Below are positions 1 to 6,102 of a DNA stretch of 10,614 bases, piece by piece. The notes under the pieces are model-generated. The model searched no databases and was not told the origin of the DNA. It was given only the letters and a program-made list of their open reading frames with translations. The first letter of the stretch is position 1, and each line of letters begins with the position of its first letter. The DNA lies in assembly GCA_026770585.1 (NCBI GenBank), contig MU646407.1, positions 569,161 through 579,774 on the forward strand, in the 5' to 3' direction. The DNA comes from Baffinella frigidus (taxonomy: Eukaryota; Cryptophyceae; Cryptomonadales; Baffinellaceae). The translations under genes were made by a program, and so were the position numbers.

Positions 1-78
<78 letters not shown>
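1..78. repeat. (AT)n microsatellite, 39 units, cut by window edge
   Basis: An uninterrupted AT dinucleotide run fills the window start and ends ten bases before a splice acceptor (cttccttag at 79-87). It is probably the end of the intron preceding exon E1 of gene 1. The true length is unknown because the window begins inside it. Confidence 0.97.
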
Positions 79-80
<2 letters not shown>

Positions 81-87
81 TCCTTAG

Positions 88-234
88 TTCAATATCCTCA
101 TCGCCCTCTCTCTTACACTTCAATATCCTGAGCCCGTCTCTCGGTCGAACACCTCAATAACGGCATCGCTCTGGCAGGCAAACCTGGCGCTGCTGCTCTT
201 CCTCTTCGGACTCTCCTCTCAGTTCTACGCCCAG
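88..234 (+). CDS. Gene 1 exon E1: hydrophobic membrane segment
   Basis: The exon is 147 bases, 49 codons, phase 0 in and out, after acceptor cttccttag and before donor GCCCAG/gtccgc. It begins FNILIALSLTLQYPEP and ends with LALLLFLFGLSSQFYAQ. That gives one partial and one clear transmembrane helix separated by a polar loop (SRSNTSITASLWQ). The segment 88-112 is echoed at 119-143 (shared TTCAATATCCT), a 31-base internal duplication that shifts frame relative to itself. It joins in phase to E2, giving FYAQ/PYQSD. The upstream exon is outside the window. Confidence 0.6.
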
Positions 235-2513
235 GTCCGCCTTTGTGCTATCCGCTGCCGAGCGAGAAGGGAACAGTCCATCTAAACGTAATCAATAGGG
301 CCTACCGTAGAGACATATACGTAGCACCCTGAATTCCAGCCCCAACGAAACCTTCGTAGCCCACCGTGTGGCATGAATTCCTTGGTGTTTTTCACCATGC
401 ATAAACACACCGCTCGACTCTAAACCCGAAACCGAAAGCGTGACTTGTGGAGTGTTTCTCTTAAAAATCTGGTGAAAACCCGATCAGAATCAGAACCCTA
501 AGCCCTAAACCCTAAACCATAAGCCCTAAAGATTAATCGCAGCGGTACCAAAGTACCAAAGCGACGTCCTCGATCGCTTCGATTCTCTCGCCTACATTAA
601 CCCTAAACCAAAACCCCTAAACCCCAACCCCTAATCGCCAAACCCCAAACCTTAAACCTAAACCCTGAATTGTAAACCCTGAACCCTGAACTCTAAACAT
701 ATGATGTTCCTCTTTTCAATAACCATCTCGGTTGCATCTCGGTCCAAGGCTACATCTCGGTTGTACATAGGCCTCGAGTGAGACAACCCCTCAACGAAGG
801 GCAAATATAATAGTATGTTGACCCATGCCTCAACCCAAAACCTTCAGAGTATTTTAACCCATGCCTTAAGAGTATTTTGAGCACTGAACCCGAAAGCGTA
901 ACCGCAGCCGTACCAGAGCGATGTCCTGGATCGCCTCGACTCCCTCGCGTACATCTTCTCCGTCGTTTTCACGCTCTCGGTGCGACCCCAAACCCTGCAC
1001 CCTAACCCTCAGCCCTAAACCCTGAACCCTAAACCCTAAACCCTAAACCCTAAACCCCCTCCTCTCGCATCCCACCCCTAAACCTTAAACCCTAAACCCT
1101 AACCCGGGGATATGTCTGGCACCATAGTCGCCATGGTACTGCGCGCCCTCGCAAACCCTAAACCCAAACCCTGAACCCTAAACCCTAAACTCTGAACCCT
1201 CAACCCCAACGTCTAAAAGCCAAACCTTAAACCCTAAACCCCAAACCCTAAACCTCAAACCCTGAACCCTAAACTTCAAACCCTAAATCAGGGCATGAAT
1301 TTCTTCTCCACGGATTTCCCCTTCAATGACGTCCAGGCAACCTCCAACCCTAAACCCTAAACCTTCAACCACAAACCACAAACCACAAACCCCAAACCTG
1401 CCCCTCCATGAACAACAGTTGACCGATCTCATGAGGAAACGGTTTTAATTTAAAACTTTTGGGTTCAATGAAAATTACTATTGTAGATTTCGGGTCCGCG
1501 CGGATTTTTTTGAGATCAGGTCGGGGGATCGGGGAACAAAAAAACGTGAAAATGAATCGAAAAGGTGTAATTTACGGGTGGGGGTCGCGATCGTGTCATC
1601 AAATCCATGCGTAAGATATCATAAAACTTTAGATGGACGTAAAAATCTCCGCGAATTTTCCATTTTTTTAGATTTCCGGTCCCGAAGTGAAATCCGCGCG
1701 GACCCGAAATCTACAATACACGAATGCTTTAATATTACTGGTAAACGTGTGCTGTGTAGCAAATTTCATTGCCAGATGTTTTTTTATCAAAACCGTTTCC
1801 CCATGAGATTGCGCCGGTTGACTGATTCAATAGCGATGTTTGGACTTCTCGTTGGGTCTCGAGACCCTCCACACCGTTGCCTACGGACCTTTCATCAAAA
1901 GTCAACTTACCCTGTGGGCAGTTAACTTAAAGGATTTTCTAATGCAAGTTGGGTTACGTTACCGCTAAATCTAGGGGCCCCGAAACCCTTGAAGGCCCCC
2001 CGTGTGGAACCTCTGAACCCTGCGTGTCCCCTTGATTGATTGCACCGGTTGACTGACTCAATACCGAAGTTGGGAGCAACATCACCACTCGGCACACTAC
2101 GAGGAGCCGTGCTTAACTTAATCGTTGGATTCTTGCCCTAGAAACACGCTAAAAGTCAGCAATGTGGCACATCCCTCCCCGGATGTCTGGAGAGGGACGT
2201 GCCCCGTAGCGTACTGAGTGGGTACTTCAACAAAGTTGTTGGGACGTGTTGTCTGTAGTCCACCGTGTGGGTGAGTCATCTCAAGGCTTCGTGCCATCCG
2301 TTCGCAGGTGGGGTGTGTTCTTATATACGAGAAAAGGGCTCCAAGCCCCTGGGCGTCCTGGTATATACCATTGTCAGGTTGAGGACGGTTGGGAGCAACA
2401 TCAGTAACGCAGCATTGTTGTTGGGACCTCTCTCTCTCTCTCACACACACACTCTCTCTCGCTGATACACATACACACATTCTCTCTCACACACGCACAC
2501 ACGCACACACTCT

Positions 2514-2554
<41 letters not shown>

Positions 2555-5500
2555 TCTCTCTCTCTCTCTCTCACTCTCTCTCTCTCACACACTTGTCGTT
2601 CGTTCGCAGGTGTGGTGCGTGGCAGCCATGCTGCTCGCCTATACCATCTTCGCCATCACTCAGGCGTACCTCGAGGTCGCGCCCCGTATTATTATTGTTG
2701 TTGTTGATATATTTTACATTATTACATTTTTTCCCCATTATTTTTATTATTTCGGAGGTCGCATCCCTCTCAAATCTTGTTTTTATACTTTCGTATTTGT
2801 GTTTTTATTACTAGTGTCAAAGAATTGAAACTTTTATTTTTACTTTTATTTTGCTGGGTCATAATTGTAATTGTATGGATCGTTCCTAGCATGGTCCTCG
2901 CCTAAACCATCTTCGCGATCACCCAGGCCTATCTCGAGGTCGCACCCCATATCATTTATTATCATTATTATTATTACATTTTCATTATTTTCTTTATTTT
3001 CTTTATTTTTATTGTTAGTGGAGGAGATCGCAGGTTGAATGGTTGAAGAGGTGCAGCAAAATTGACCTGACCACCAAGGGGCGTCAGACATTTACCCTGA
3101 GCCATAAACCTAGACCGTGAACCCCCAACCCAGTCCCTAAATTGGAGATTCATGGATCGCAGGTGTGAGATGTGCGGGCGTCGCAGAAAGCCGAGTATCT
3201 AATTTGAATTTTTAAAACCGTTTGGGGGATTAGGGGTTGGGGTGTGGGATCTTTTTTGTAATACCTGATATCTCCTATCAAAGAGGCAAATTTGGCCAGG
3301 CCTTAGACTCATCAGGCCAAGGAACTAGCCTGATTTGCTACGGAAATTGAATACGGAAATTGGTCGTCCCGCAGGGCCGAGTATGTAAACTACATGAGTG
3401 ACGTGATGCGATCGGAGGTTTGGGCAGTTGGAGGGTGAAAGATAGCGTGTACGTTGTGAGAAACGCACCAGGCGTAATTCTCAATGCATGCGCCAGCCAC
3501 ACGGTGGACTACGAACCTTTCATACAAAGTCAACTTGCCTTGAGGCAGTTAACTTTAAGGATTCTGTGGTGCAATTTGGTCACGTAACACACTGAATTCC
3601 AGCCCCAACGAAACCTTCGGAGCCCACCGTGTGGTAGGTGCATTTCTGGCCAAACACTGATTAATTGATACGATGGCAGGTGTCAGAAGTTCGGGCGTCG
3701 CACATTGCCTCGACCAAACTGGTCAAACTTGCCGCCAGCCTTCTCGACACGTACAGGTCAGCAAATACCAAACTAGTCAAAGACCGTCAAAGACCAAACT
3801 AGTCAACGACCAAACTAGTCAAATACCCTACACCCTGAACCGGCACCTTACACCCTGAACCCTGCACCCTACACCGACACCCTCCACCCTGAACCTTCAA
3901 CCCCCCATCCCAAATCGACACCCTACACCCTACACCCTACACCCTACACCCTGAACCTGAACCCTCAACCCTACACCAGGAAAGGGCACCCAAGCACAGA
4001 TGACGGCGGGCCGATTTTTGCAAGCACCAGCAACCTCCAACCCCCTACCGAGCCTGGCGAAGTGGCGGATATGGAGGTCCATGATTTGGCCGGTGCATGC
4101 CCGCTCGGGAGCCAAGATTTACCCTACCCCTGGATATCCGGTGTGACGTGAGAGAGGGAGGGGGGGAGGGAGGGAGGGAGGGAGGGAGGGAGGGAGGGAG
4201 GAAGGGAGAGAGAGAGGGTGTGGCCGGTGCGTACCCGCGCGCAAACCGGGTAAGGTTCTCGGCAGAGAAGTTGCCCACACATACAGCGCAAATAACGAAA
4301 CATCGGCCCAACTGCTGAAAAGACTACGATTTACCCTAGCCCCGGATATCCGGTGTAATGTGACCATCAATTGCTGACTTTTGGCGTGTTTTCTAAGAAA
4401 CACTCCAATCATTAACTATAGAACGTTTCCCGTAGTGTACCGAGTGGCCCAGAGTACCGCACGCCGTGCACAGGTTACAGGGCTACAGGGCTATTGTTAA
4501 TTGACGTTCTGGGACTGCGGTACTAATTCGTCAACTTTGGACCCCAGATGTGGCCGGTGCGTGCACAAGAATAACGCTCTCCATGAATCCCACACTTCAT
4601 TTCCACCCCCACCCCCCCGCGCTTTACCATTACTAGATCCACCTGCGTAGCAATTTTCGTCGGCTGAAACAGTTCAATTGAATTTGACTGTTTCCGCAGA
4701 TGAGATCAGGTCGATCCTCGGGGGGGCGGATCTCCCGGTCGATTCCCGAAACCCCAAACTCTAAACTCTAAACCCTAAACCCTAAACCCTAAACACTAAA
4801 CACCAAACCCTAAACTCCAAACCCCAAACCCTAAACCCTAAACCCTAGACCCTGAACCCTGAACCCTGAACCCTAAACCTTAAACCCTAAACCCTAAACC
4901 CTGACCCTCAACCCTAGACCCCAAACTCTAAACCCTAAACCCCAAAACCCAAACCCTAAACCCTAAACCCCAAACCCTAAACCCCAAACCCTGGACCCCA
5001 AACCCCAAACCCCAACCCCCAAACCCCAAACCCTACACCCTAAACCCTTCACCCTAAACCCTAAACCCTACACCAGTTGGGTCCCGCGCATGCAGGGCAC
5101 CAGGTGGTTGCTGGAGGGGGCGTGGGTCACCAGGAGGTGAGTGCGGGAGGGAGCGCGAGGGGGGTGGCGTGGGTGGCAGGGACGGGCGACGATGCGGTAA
5201 TCTTCGTATACGTTGCATACTTTTGGTGATATACGACTCTGGGTAGGTCCCTCGAGATTATCTTGTCTCTTGTGTGCCCTCCGCATGTGAGCGCAACCTC
5301 GTGTAGGAAAGGTCGGATGTCGTACGACGTGACCTGGCACGAGGCAAGGTCACGAGGTGTGGTTACTACACACGTCCACCACCTTTGTTCTTGTCGTACC
5401 GCTGGCGAGCGAAAGTAGCACGAGTCCATTTCCTTCACAATTCAGGGGAAAGTTTTTCAAACCCTGTCAAATTGTGTCCCGTCCTCGCTCGACAGCGGTG

Positions 5501-6102
5501 TGTCCCGTCTTCGCTCGGCAGCGGTGGTGGAATGTGCTATCTTTGCATCGACATAGCTTTCCCATCGCACGAAATCTTCCCGTACGATAGCCAGGGGGGG
5601 CAGTGGGGGGGGGGAGGGGGGGGCGACGCGGTTTCCCTGCGCGAAACCCTAAACCATAAACCCTAAACCCCGACACAGGTGAGTCTCATATGGACCCTAA
5701 GCCATGAACCATAAACCAGAAACCAGAAACCAGAAACCAGAACCCCCTGTACTCTAAACCATAAACCATAAACCATAAACCATAAACCATAAACCATAAA
5801 CCATAAACCATAAACCATAAACCATAAACCATAAACCATAAATCGTACACCATGAACCCTCGCATCAATCCTCAAAGTCCTCACACCCACACATCCTAAT
5901 GGTCCTGACACGCACACACAGGTGGTAGTGACGTCAACAGAGCACGGATTCGTACGGGTAGAACACGGAAAGGAGCGACGAAAATCGTCACTCTCCGCAT
6001 CCGATGCCCGCGCAATGCCCCCCACTCTGATCTCACGAGAGGTGCGTCCCGCCCCCCATCCCCACACAGCGGACTTCGAAGGGATTTTCAATAACCACTG
6101 AG
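88..6102 (+). CDS. Gene 1: split gene for a multi-pass membrane protein with TRP-like segment (3' part of gene)
   Basis: This is a hand-built model of eleven coding islands: 88-234, 908-979, 1292-1336, 2610-2675, 3019-3050, 3375-3417, 3680-3756, 5077-5136, 5247-5348, 5496-5523 and 5922-6102. Exit and entry phases agree at every junction (0,0,0,0,2,0,2,2,2,0). All acceptors end in AG; all donors are GT except one GC after E3. The first four islands give two to four hydrophobic helices and the joined string FYAQ/PYQSDVLDRLD/SLAY. From memory this resembles the PY...(N/D)RL(E/D)..SL pattern near the end of TRP-like membrane regions in algal and protist GCC2_GCC3 (ephrin-receptor-like) proteins. 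Later islands give a charged tail, probably cytoplasmic. The N-terminal part lies upstream of the window. E1-E8 are well supported by phase; E9-E11 are weaker. The family assignment is inference from short motifs. A channel or sensor role at a membrane would follow only if it holds. Confidence 0.55.
257..306 (+). repeat. Dispersed repeat, second copy at 10172-10220
   Basis: A run of about 50 bases containing gagcgagaagg and cagtccatctaaacgtaat recurs in the same orientation at 10172-10220 with only a few differences. A shorter related piece (cgctcggcagcg) occurs in the opposite orientation near 5511-5523. It lies inside the E1-E2 intron. I see no coding potential and no terminal structure, so the element type is unknown. 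Confidence 0.7.
319..371 (+). mobile_element. 3' half of an inverted-repeat element, family C (ccaccgtgtgg end)
   Basis: This segment matches the right half of the complete copy at 3497-3634, including ctgaattccagccccaacga and the terminal ccaccgtgtgg. The left half is absent, so it is a truncated copy. No ORF is present. It sits in the E1-E2 intron. Confidence 0.65.
495..698 (+). repeat. Two degenerate CCCTAAA (telomere-type) blocks flanking an E2 copy
   Basis: Blocks at 495-531 and 597-698 consist of CCCTAAA, CCCTGAA and CCCCAAA variants on the + strand. Between them (541-596) lies a broken copy of exon E2. The second block begins directly at the point where the exon copy stops. These are interstitial, degenerate and intronic, so they are not a chromosome end. 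Confidence 0.85.
541..596 (+). pseudogene. Truncated copy of exon E2 with acceptor, inside the E1-E2 intron
   Basis: After an acceptor-like taatcgcag the segment reads YQSDVLDRFDSLAYI in the E2 frame, starting at 554. An 8-base direct repeat (taccaaag, twice from 546) disturbs the junction. Compared codon by codon with E2, seven codons differ: six synonymously, one as L to F. The copy ends within the codon after TAC and passes directly into telomere-like repeat (taaccctaaacc). It lacks the second half of E2 and any donor, so it cannot replace E2. Confidence 0.75.
908..979 (+). CDS. Gene 1 exon E2: PYQSDVLDRLD motif and membrane helix
   Basis: The exon is 72 bases, 24 codons, phase 0 in and out, between acceptor gtaaccgcag and donor CTCTCG/gtgcga. 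It reads PYQSDVLDRLDSLA then YIFSVVFTLS, a conserved-looking polar motif followed by the start of a hydrophobic helix. The motif is the main reason for proposing a TRP-like segment. Reality of the exon is supported by the broken second copy at 541-596, which differs mostly at synonymous positions. Confidence 0.68.
986..1287 (+). repeat. CCCTAAA/CCCTGAA telomere-type arrays in the E2-E3 intron
   Basis: Degenerate 7-base repeats fill 986-1105 and 1152-1287, all with the C-rich strand on +. Between them 1106-1150 is a unique stretch that can be read as DMSGTIVAMVL, but no usable acceptor precedes it. The array runs straight into the E3 acceptor (ccctaaatcag at 1281-1291), so the repeat supplies the acceptor's upstream context. 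Confidence 0.88.
1292..1336 (+). CDS. Gene 1 exon E3, likely GC donor
   Basis: The exon is 45 bases, 15 codons, reading GMNFFSTDFPFNDVQ, phase 0 in and out. The acceptor is ccctaaatcag/GGC. No GT lies near the coding end; the best donor is GTCCAG/gcaacc, a GC-AG intron. It fits between the helix of E2 and the helix of E4 as a short loop. A 14-base piece at its donor (gcaacctccaaccc) recurs at 4029-4042. Small size makes it less certain than E1, E2 or E4. Confidence 0.5.
1345..1399 (+). repeat. Short telomere-type block with CCACAAA variants
   Basis: A few CCCTAAA units pass into three ACCACAAA-type units and CCCCAAA. It follows the proposed GC donor of E3 and precedes the inverted-repeat element at 1418. 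Confidence 0.8.
1418..1822. mobile_element. Inverted-repeat element, family A, about 405 bp, non-coding
   Basis: A perfect 28-base inverted repeat pairs 1480-1507 with 1690-1717 (core gggtccgcgcgga). An outer imperfect pair matches 1418-1446 with 1789-1822 (gaccgatctcatgaggaaac against its complement). The whole piece could fold into one long hairpin. It carries no transposase; the ORF that crosses it (from 1578) is a chance ORF. It lies in the E3-E4 intron. A foldback or MITE-type element is the likeliest reading; no target duplication was identified. Confidence 0.7.
1869..2007 (+). mobile_element. Inverted-repeat element, family C, full copy, 139 bp
   Basis: It starts ccacaccgttgcctacgg and ends ccccgtgtgg, imperfect terminal inverted repeats of about 25 bases. 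The internal aagtcaactt and gcagttaact match the copy at 3497-3634 along its length. It has no ORF. It lies in the E3-E4 intron beside families A and B. Confidence 0.65.
2085..2221 (+). mobile_element. Inverted-repeat element, family B, full copy, 137 bp
   Basis: The ends are ccactcggcacactacg and, reading inward from the right, ccactcagtacgctacgg. The core has gattcttgccctagaaacac and aaaagtcagcaat, shared with copies at 4309-4447 (inverted), 7170-7304, 9098-9233 and 9285-9421. The left flank gttgggagcaacatca and right flank ttgttggga recur, close together and without the element, at 2388-2421, which looks like a copy of the empty site. It is a MITE-like, non-coding element. Confidence 0.75.
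2260..2321 (+). repeat. Element C end fragment and an E4 acceptor copy
   Basis: The sequence ccaccgtgtgg at 2260-2270 is an isolated terminal end of family C. Further on, ccgttcgcaggtggggtgtg (about 2298-2317) resembles the E4 acceptor with its first codons, cgttcgcaggtgtggtgcgt. It would be a short duplicate of that junction upstream of the real one. The second part is a weak match. Confidence 0.4.
2428..2592. repeat. (CT)n/(CA)n compound microsatellite
   Basis: Runs of CT, CA and CACTCT units occupy about 165 bases and end just before the E4 acceptor. The ORFs on both strands here (rich in HSLSLS or RERERV) are translations of the microsatellite. It may serve as an extended pyrimidine tract for the acceptor at 2609. 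Confidence 0.95.
2610..2675 (+). CDS. Gene 1 exon E4: transmembrane helix
   Basis: The exon is 66 bases, 22 codons, phase 0 in and out. The acceptor is gttcgttcgcag and the donor CTCGAG/gtcgcg. It reads VWCVAAMLLAYTI then FAITQAYLE, one strong hydrophobic helix. A second, damaged copy of the 3' two thirds plus donor lies downstream at 2892-2936. The next phase-compatible island (E5) begins WRRSQ, a basic stretch typical of the cytoplasmic end of a last helix. Confidence 0.65.
2676..3018 (+). repeat. AT-rich E4-E5 intron with ATT/TTA simple repeats
   Basis: The intron is rich in ATT, TTG and TTTA triplets (for example 2687-2750 and 2951-3015), unlike the telomere-type introns. The sequence after E4 and the sequence after the E4 copy at 2892 are similar (gtcgc, ccccatat, then ATT runs), so about 260 bases were probably duplicated in tandem. 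A third short piece, ggaggtcgcatccc, lies near 2754-2767. Confidence 0.7.
2891..2936 (+). pseudogene. Broken copy of exon E4 3' part with donor
   Basis: In the E4 frame this reads MVLA, stop, TIFAITQAYLE and then gtcgca, matching E4 and its donor. Changes against E4 are CTG to GTC, TAT to the stop TAA, and four synonymous changes (GCC/GCG, ACT/ACC, GCG/GCC, TAC/TAT). The first six codons of E4 are missing between the acceptor-like cctag and ATG. The stop prevents use as an alternative exon. Confidence 0.75.
3019..3050 (+). CDS. Gene 1 exon E5: short basic segment
   Basis: The exon is 32 bases after acceptor ttattgttag, reading WRRSQVEWLK plus AG of a split codon, with donor AAGAG/gtgcag. It enters phase 0 after E4 and leaves phase 2, which E6 completes as AGG (R). 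It is too short to stand alone; support is the phase fit and the charged continuation into E6. An alternative donor, TCGCAG/gttgaa, would give only five codons and would break the phase with E6. Confidence 0.5.
3153..3210 (+). pseudogene. Eroded pieces resembling the starts of E7 and E6
   Basis: The segment gatcgcaggtgtgagatgtg followed by cgggcgtcgca resembles the E7 start with its acceptor (3671-3703) but has TGA at the second codon. Directly after, gcagaaagccgagtat resembles the E6 start (gcagggccgagtat). The order is reversed relative to the real exons. These are short, diverged matches; the E6-like piece could be chance. Confidence 0.4.
3375..3417 (+). CDS. Gene 1 exon E6: hydrophilic segment
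   Basis: The exon is 43 bases after acceptor gtcgtcccgcag. One base completes the split R codon, then AEYVNYMSDVMRSE. The donor is CGGAG/gtttgg, phase 0 out. The residue mix looks like a soluble helical tail. It joins E7 in phase as MRSE/VSEVRASH. Confidence 0.55.
3497..3634 (+). mobile_element. Inverted-repeat element, family C, full copy, 138 bp
   Basis: It starts ccacacggtggactacgaac and ends ggagcccaccgtgtgg, giving imperfect terminal inverted repeats of about 27 bases. The interior shares aagtcaactt and gcagttaactt with the copy at 1869-2007. Its right half shares ctgaattccagccccaacga with 319-371. It lies in the E6-E7 intron, 45 bases upstream of E7. Confidence 0.75.
3680..3756 (+). 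CDS. Gene 1 exon E7: amphipathic helical segment
   Basis: The exon is 77 bases after acceptor acgatggcag, reading VSEVRASHIASTKLVKL then AASLLDTY and AG of a split codon. The donor is ACGTACAG/gtcagc. It enters phase 0 after E6 and leaves phase 2; the first base of E8 completes AGT (S). Hydrophobic and basic residues alternate as in an amphipathic or coiled helix. Its internal 14-mer accaaactggtcaa is echoed three times just after the donor (3768, 3793, 3809). Confidence 0.62.
3768..3822 (+). repeat. Three copies of an E7-derived 14-mer just after the E7 donor
   Basis: The 14-mer accaaactagtcaa occurs at 3768-3781, 3793-3806 and 3809-3822. Inside E7 (3713-3726) the coding version is accaaactggtcaa, one base different. 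The copies start 12 bases after the donor and pass directly into CCCTACA-type repeat. In the unspliced frame the first still reads NTKLVKD. Confidence 0.8.
3823..3977 (+). repeat. CCCTACA/CCCTGAA variant telomere-type array
   Basis: This array is dominated by CCCTACA (for example 3923-3950) with CCCTGAA and CACCTT variants, unlike the CCCTAAA-dominated arrays upstream. The C-rich strand is again on +. It lies in the long E7-E8 intron. Confidence 0.88.
4149..4218 (+). repeat. (GGGA)n purine tract
   Basis: About 70 bases of GGGA and GA units interrupt the E7-E8 intron. The ORFs here on both strands (GGREGGREG, PPSLPPSLP) are repeat translations. Flanks share gtggccggtgc (about 4211 and 4551; tggccggtgc at 4088) and gatttaccct with ggatatccgg (about 4117-4141 and 4329-4352), so a local duplication surrounds it. 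Confidence 0.92.
4309..4447 (-). mobile_element. Inverted-repeat element, family B, inverted copy
   Basis: Read on the minus strand it starts ccactcggtacactacggg and contains agtgtttcttagaaaacacg, aaaagtcagcaattg and cggatatccgg, the family B core. The far end (4309-4330) is diverged, so that boundary is approximate. A truncated relative with ggatatccgg lies at about 4100-4147. Confidence 0.65.
4448..4747 (+). other. E7-E8 intron, unique part with a weak exon candidate at 4700-4737
   Basis: Mostly non-coding unique sequence. An imperfect palindrome lies at 4666-4694 (gaaacagttcaa against ttgactgtttc). After tttccgcag an open piece at 4700-4737 can be read EIRSILGGADLP with donor CCG/gtcgat. 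Its phases do not fit between E7 and E8, which join perfectly without it, so I do not include it in the gene. It could be an exon relic. Confidence 0.3.
4748..5074 (+). repeat. Telomere-type array, longest in the window (about 330 bp)
   Basis: This is continuous CCCTAAA-type repeat with regional CCCTGAA (4851-4875) and CCCCAAA (4975-5030) runs. All units have the C-rich strand on +. The last units change to CCCTACA and end ccctacaccag, which is the acceptor of E8. Confidence 0.95.
5077..5136 (+). CDS. Gene 1 exon E8: Trp-rich segment
   Basis: The exon is 60 bases: T completes the split S codon, then WVPRMQGTRWLLEGAWVTR, then AG of the next split codon. The donor CACCAGGAG/gtgagt is the strongest consensus donor in the window. 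In this frame all 19 third positions are G or C, better than the alternative frame (LGPAHAGH...). The acceptor is formed by the end of the telomere-like array. Function of this tail segment is unknown. Confidence 0.6.
5247..5348 (+). CDS. Gene 1 exon E9 (probable)
   Basis: After gactctgggtag one base completes an R codon, then SLEIILSLVCPPHVSA, TSCRKGRMSYDVTWHEA and AG; the donor is GCAAG/gtcacg. The E8-E9 intron would be 110 bases. Entry phase fits E8. The frame stays open past the donor to a TAG near 5419, and other donors exist (TACGAC/gtgacc, ACGAG/gtgtgg), so the 3' end is uncertain. If not spliced, the protein could end near 5419 instead. Confidence 0.42.
5476..5523 (+). repeat. 24-bp tandem duplication containing possible exon E10 (5496-5523)
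   Basis: The unit gtgtcccgtcctcgctcgac plus agcg is repeated once with two changes. The second copy sits between an acceptor cgctcgacag and a donor GCAGCG/gtggtg. With phase 2 entry it would read S-GVSRLRSAA and leave phase 0 into E11. Because part of it matches a dispersed repeat in reverse (257-306), this exon is only a tentative bridge between E9 and E11. Confidence 0.25.
5594..5633 (+). repeat. G-run cluster
   Basis: Four or more runs of 4 to 10 G with short spacers (ccagggggggcagtg and onward). It could form a G-quadruplex in the transcript or coding strand. A similar shorter cluster lies at 6325-6344. Confidence 0.8.
5644..5866 (+). repeat. CCATAAA and CCAGAAA homogenised variants of the 7-base repeat
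   Basis: A few CCCTAAA units are followed by about four CCAGAAA units (5716-5742) and twelve identical CCATAAA units (5759-5842). Identity of the twelve units shows recent local expansion of one variant. The minus-strand ORF with FMVYGLW repeats is only its translation. Confidence 0.93.
5922..6102 (+). CDS. Gene 1 exon E11, probable C-terminal exon with stop TGA
   Basis: After acceptor cgcacacacag the frame reads VVVTSTEHGFVRVEHGKE, then RRKSSLSASDARAMPP and TLISRE at 6041. It continues unspliced through VRPAPHPHTADFEGIFNNH to TGA at 6100-6102. RRKSS is the type of basic site used by basophilic kinases. An alternative is a 28-base intron at 6042-6069 (GAG/gtgcgt to ccacacag), giving RTSKGFSITTE and a donor at 6104. 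I prefer the unspliced end because 28 bases is extremely short and the read-through tail looks protein-like, but both sites match consensus well. Confidence 0.5.

Noticed and set aside
1106-1150. Possible extra exon reading DMSGTIVAMVL
   Set aside because: No usable AG acceptor precedes it in phase, and E2 joins E3 in phase without it.
2389-2814. 141-codon + ORF and overlapping minus ORFs across the CT/CA tract
   Set aside because: They are microsatellite translation (Ser/Leu/His or Arg/Glu/Val runs). Only 2610-2675 has exon-like boundaries, in another frame.
4045-4412. Several Pro/Ser/Leu and Gly/Glu/Arg-rich ORFs
   Set aside because: They come from the GGGA tract and the family B element.
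4748-5074. Possible true telomere or chromosome end
   Set aside because: Arrays are degenerate, interstitial, repeated many times, and flanked by unique and coding sequence on both sides.
5077-5220. Alternative frame LGPAHAGHQVV continuing through the donor to TGDDAVIFVYV
   Set aside because: Glycine-rich, poorer third-position GC, wrong phase after E7, and it would ignore the best donor in the window.
5716-5842. CRISPR-like regular repeat
   Set aside because: It is a plain 7-base tandem repeat with no spacers, in a eukaryotic context.
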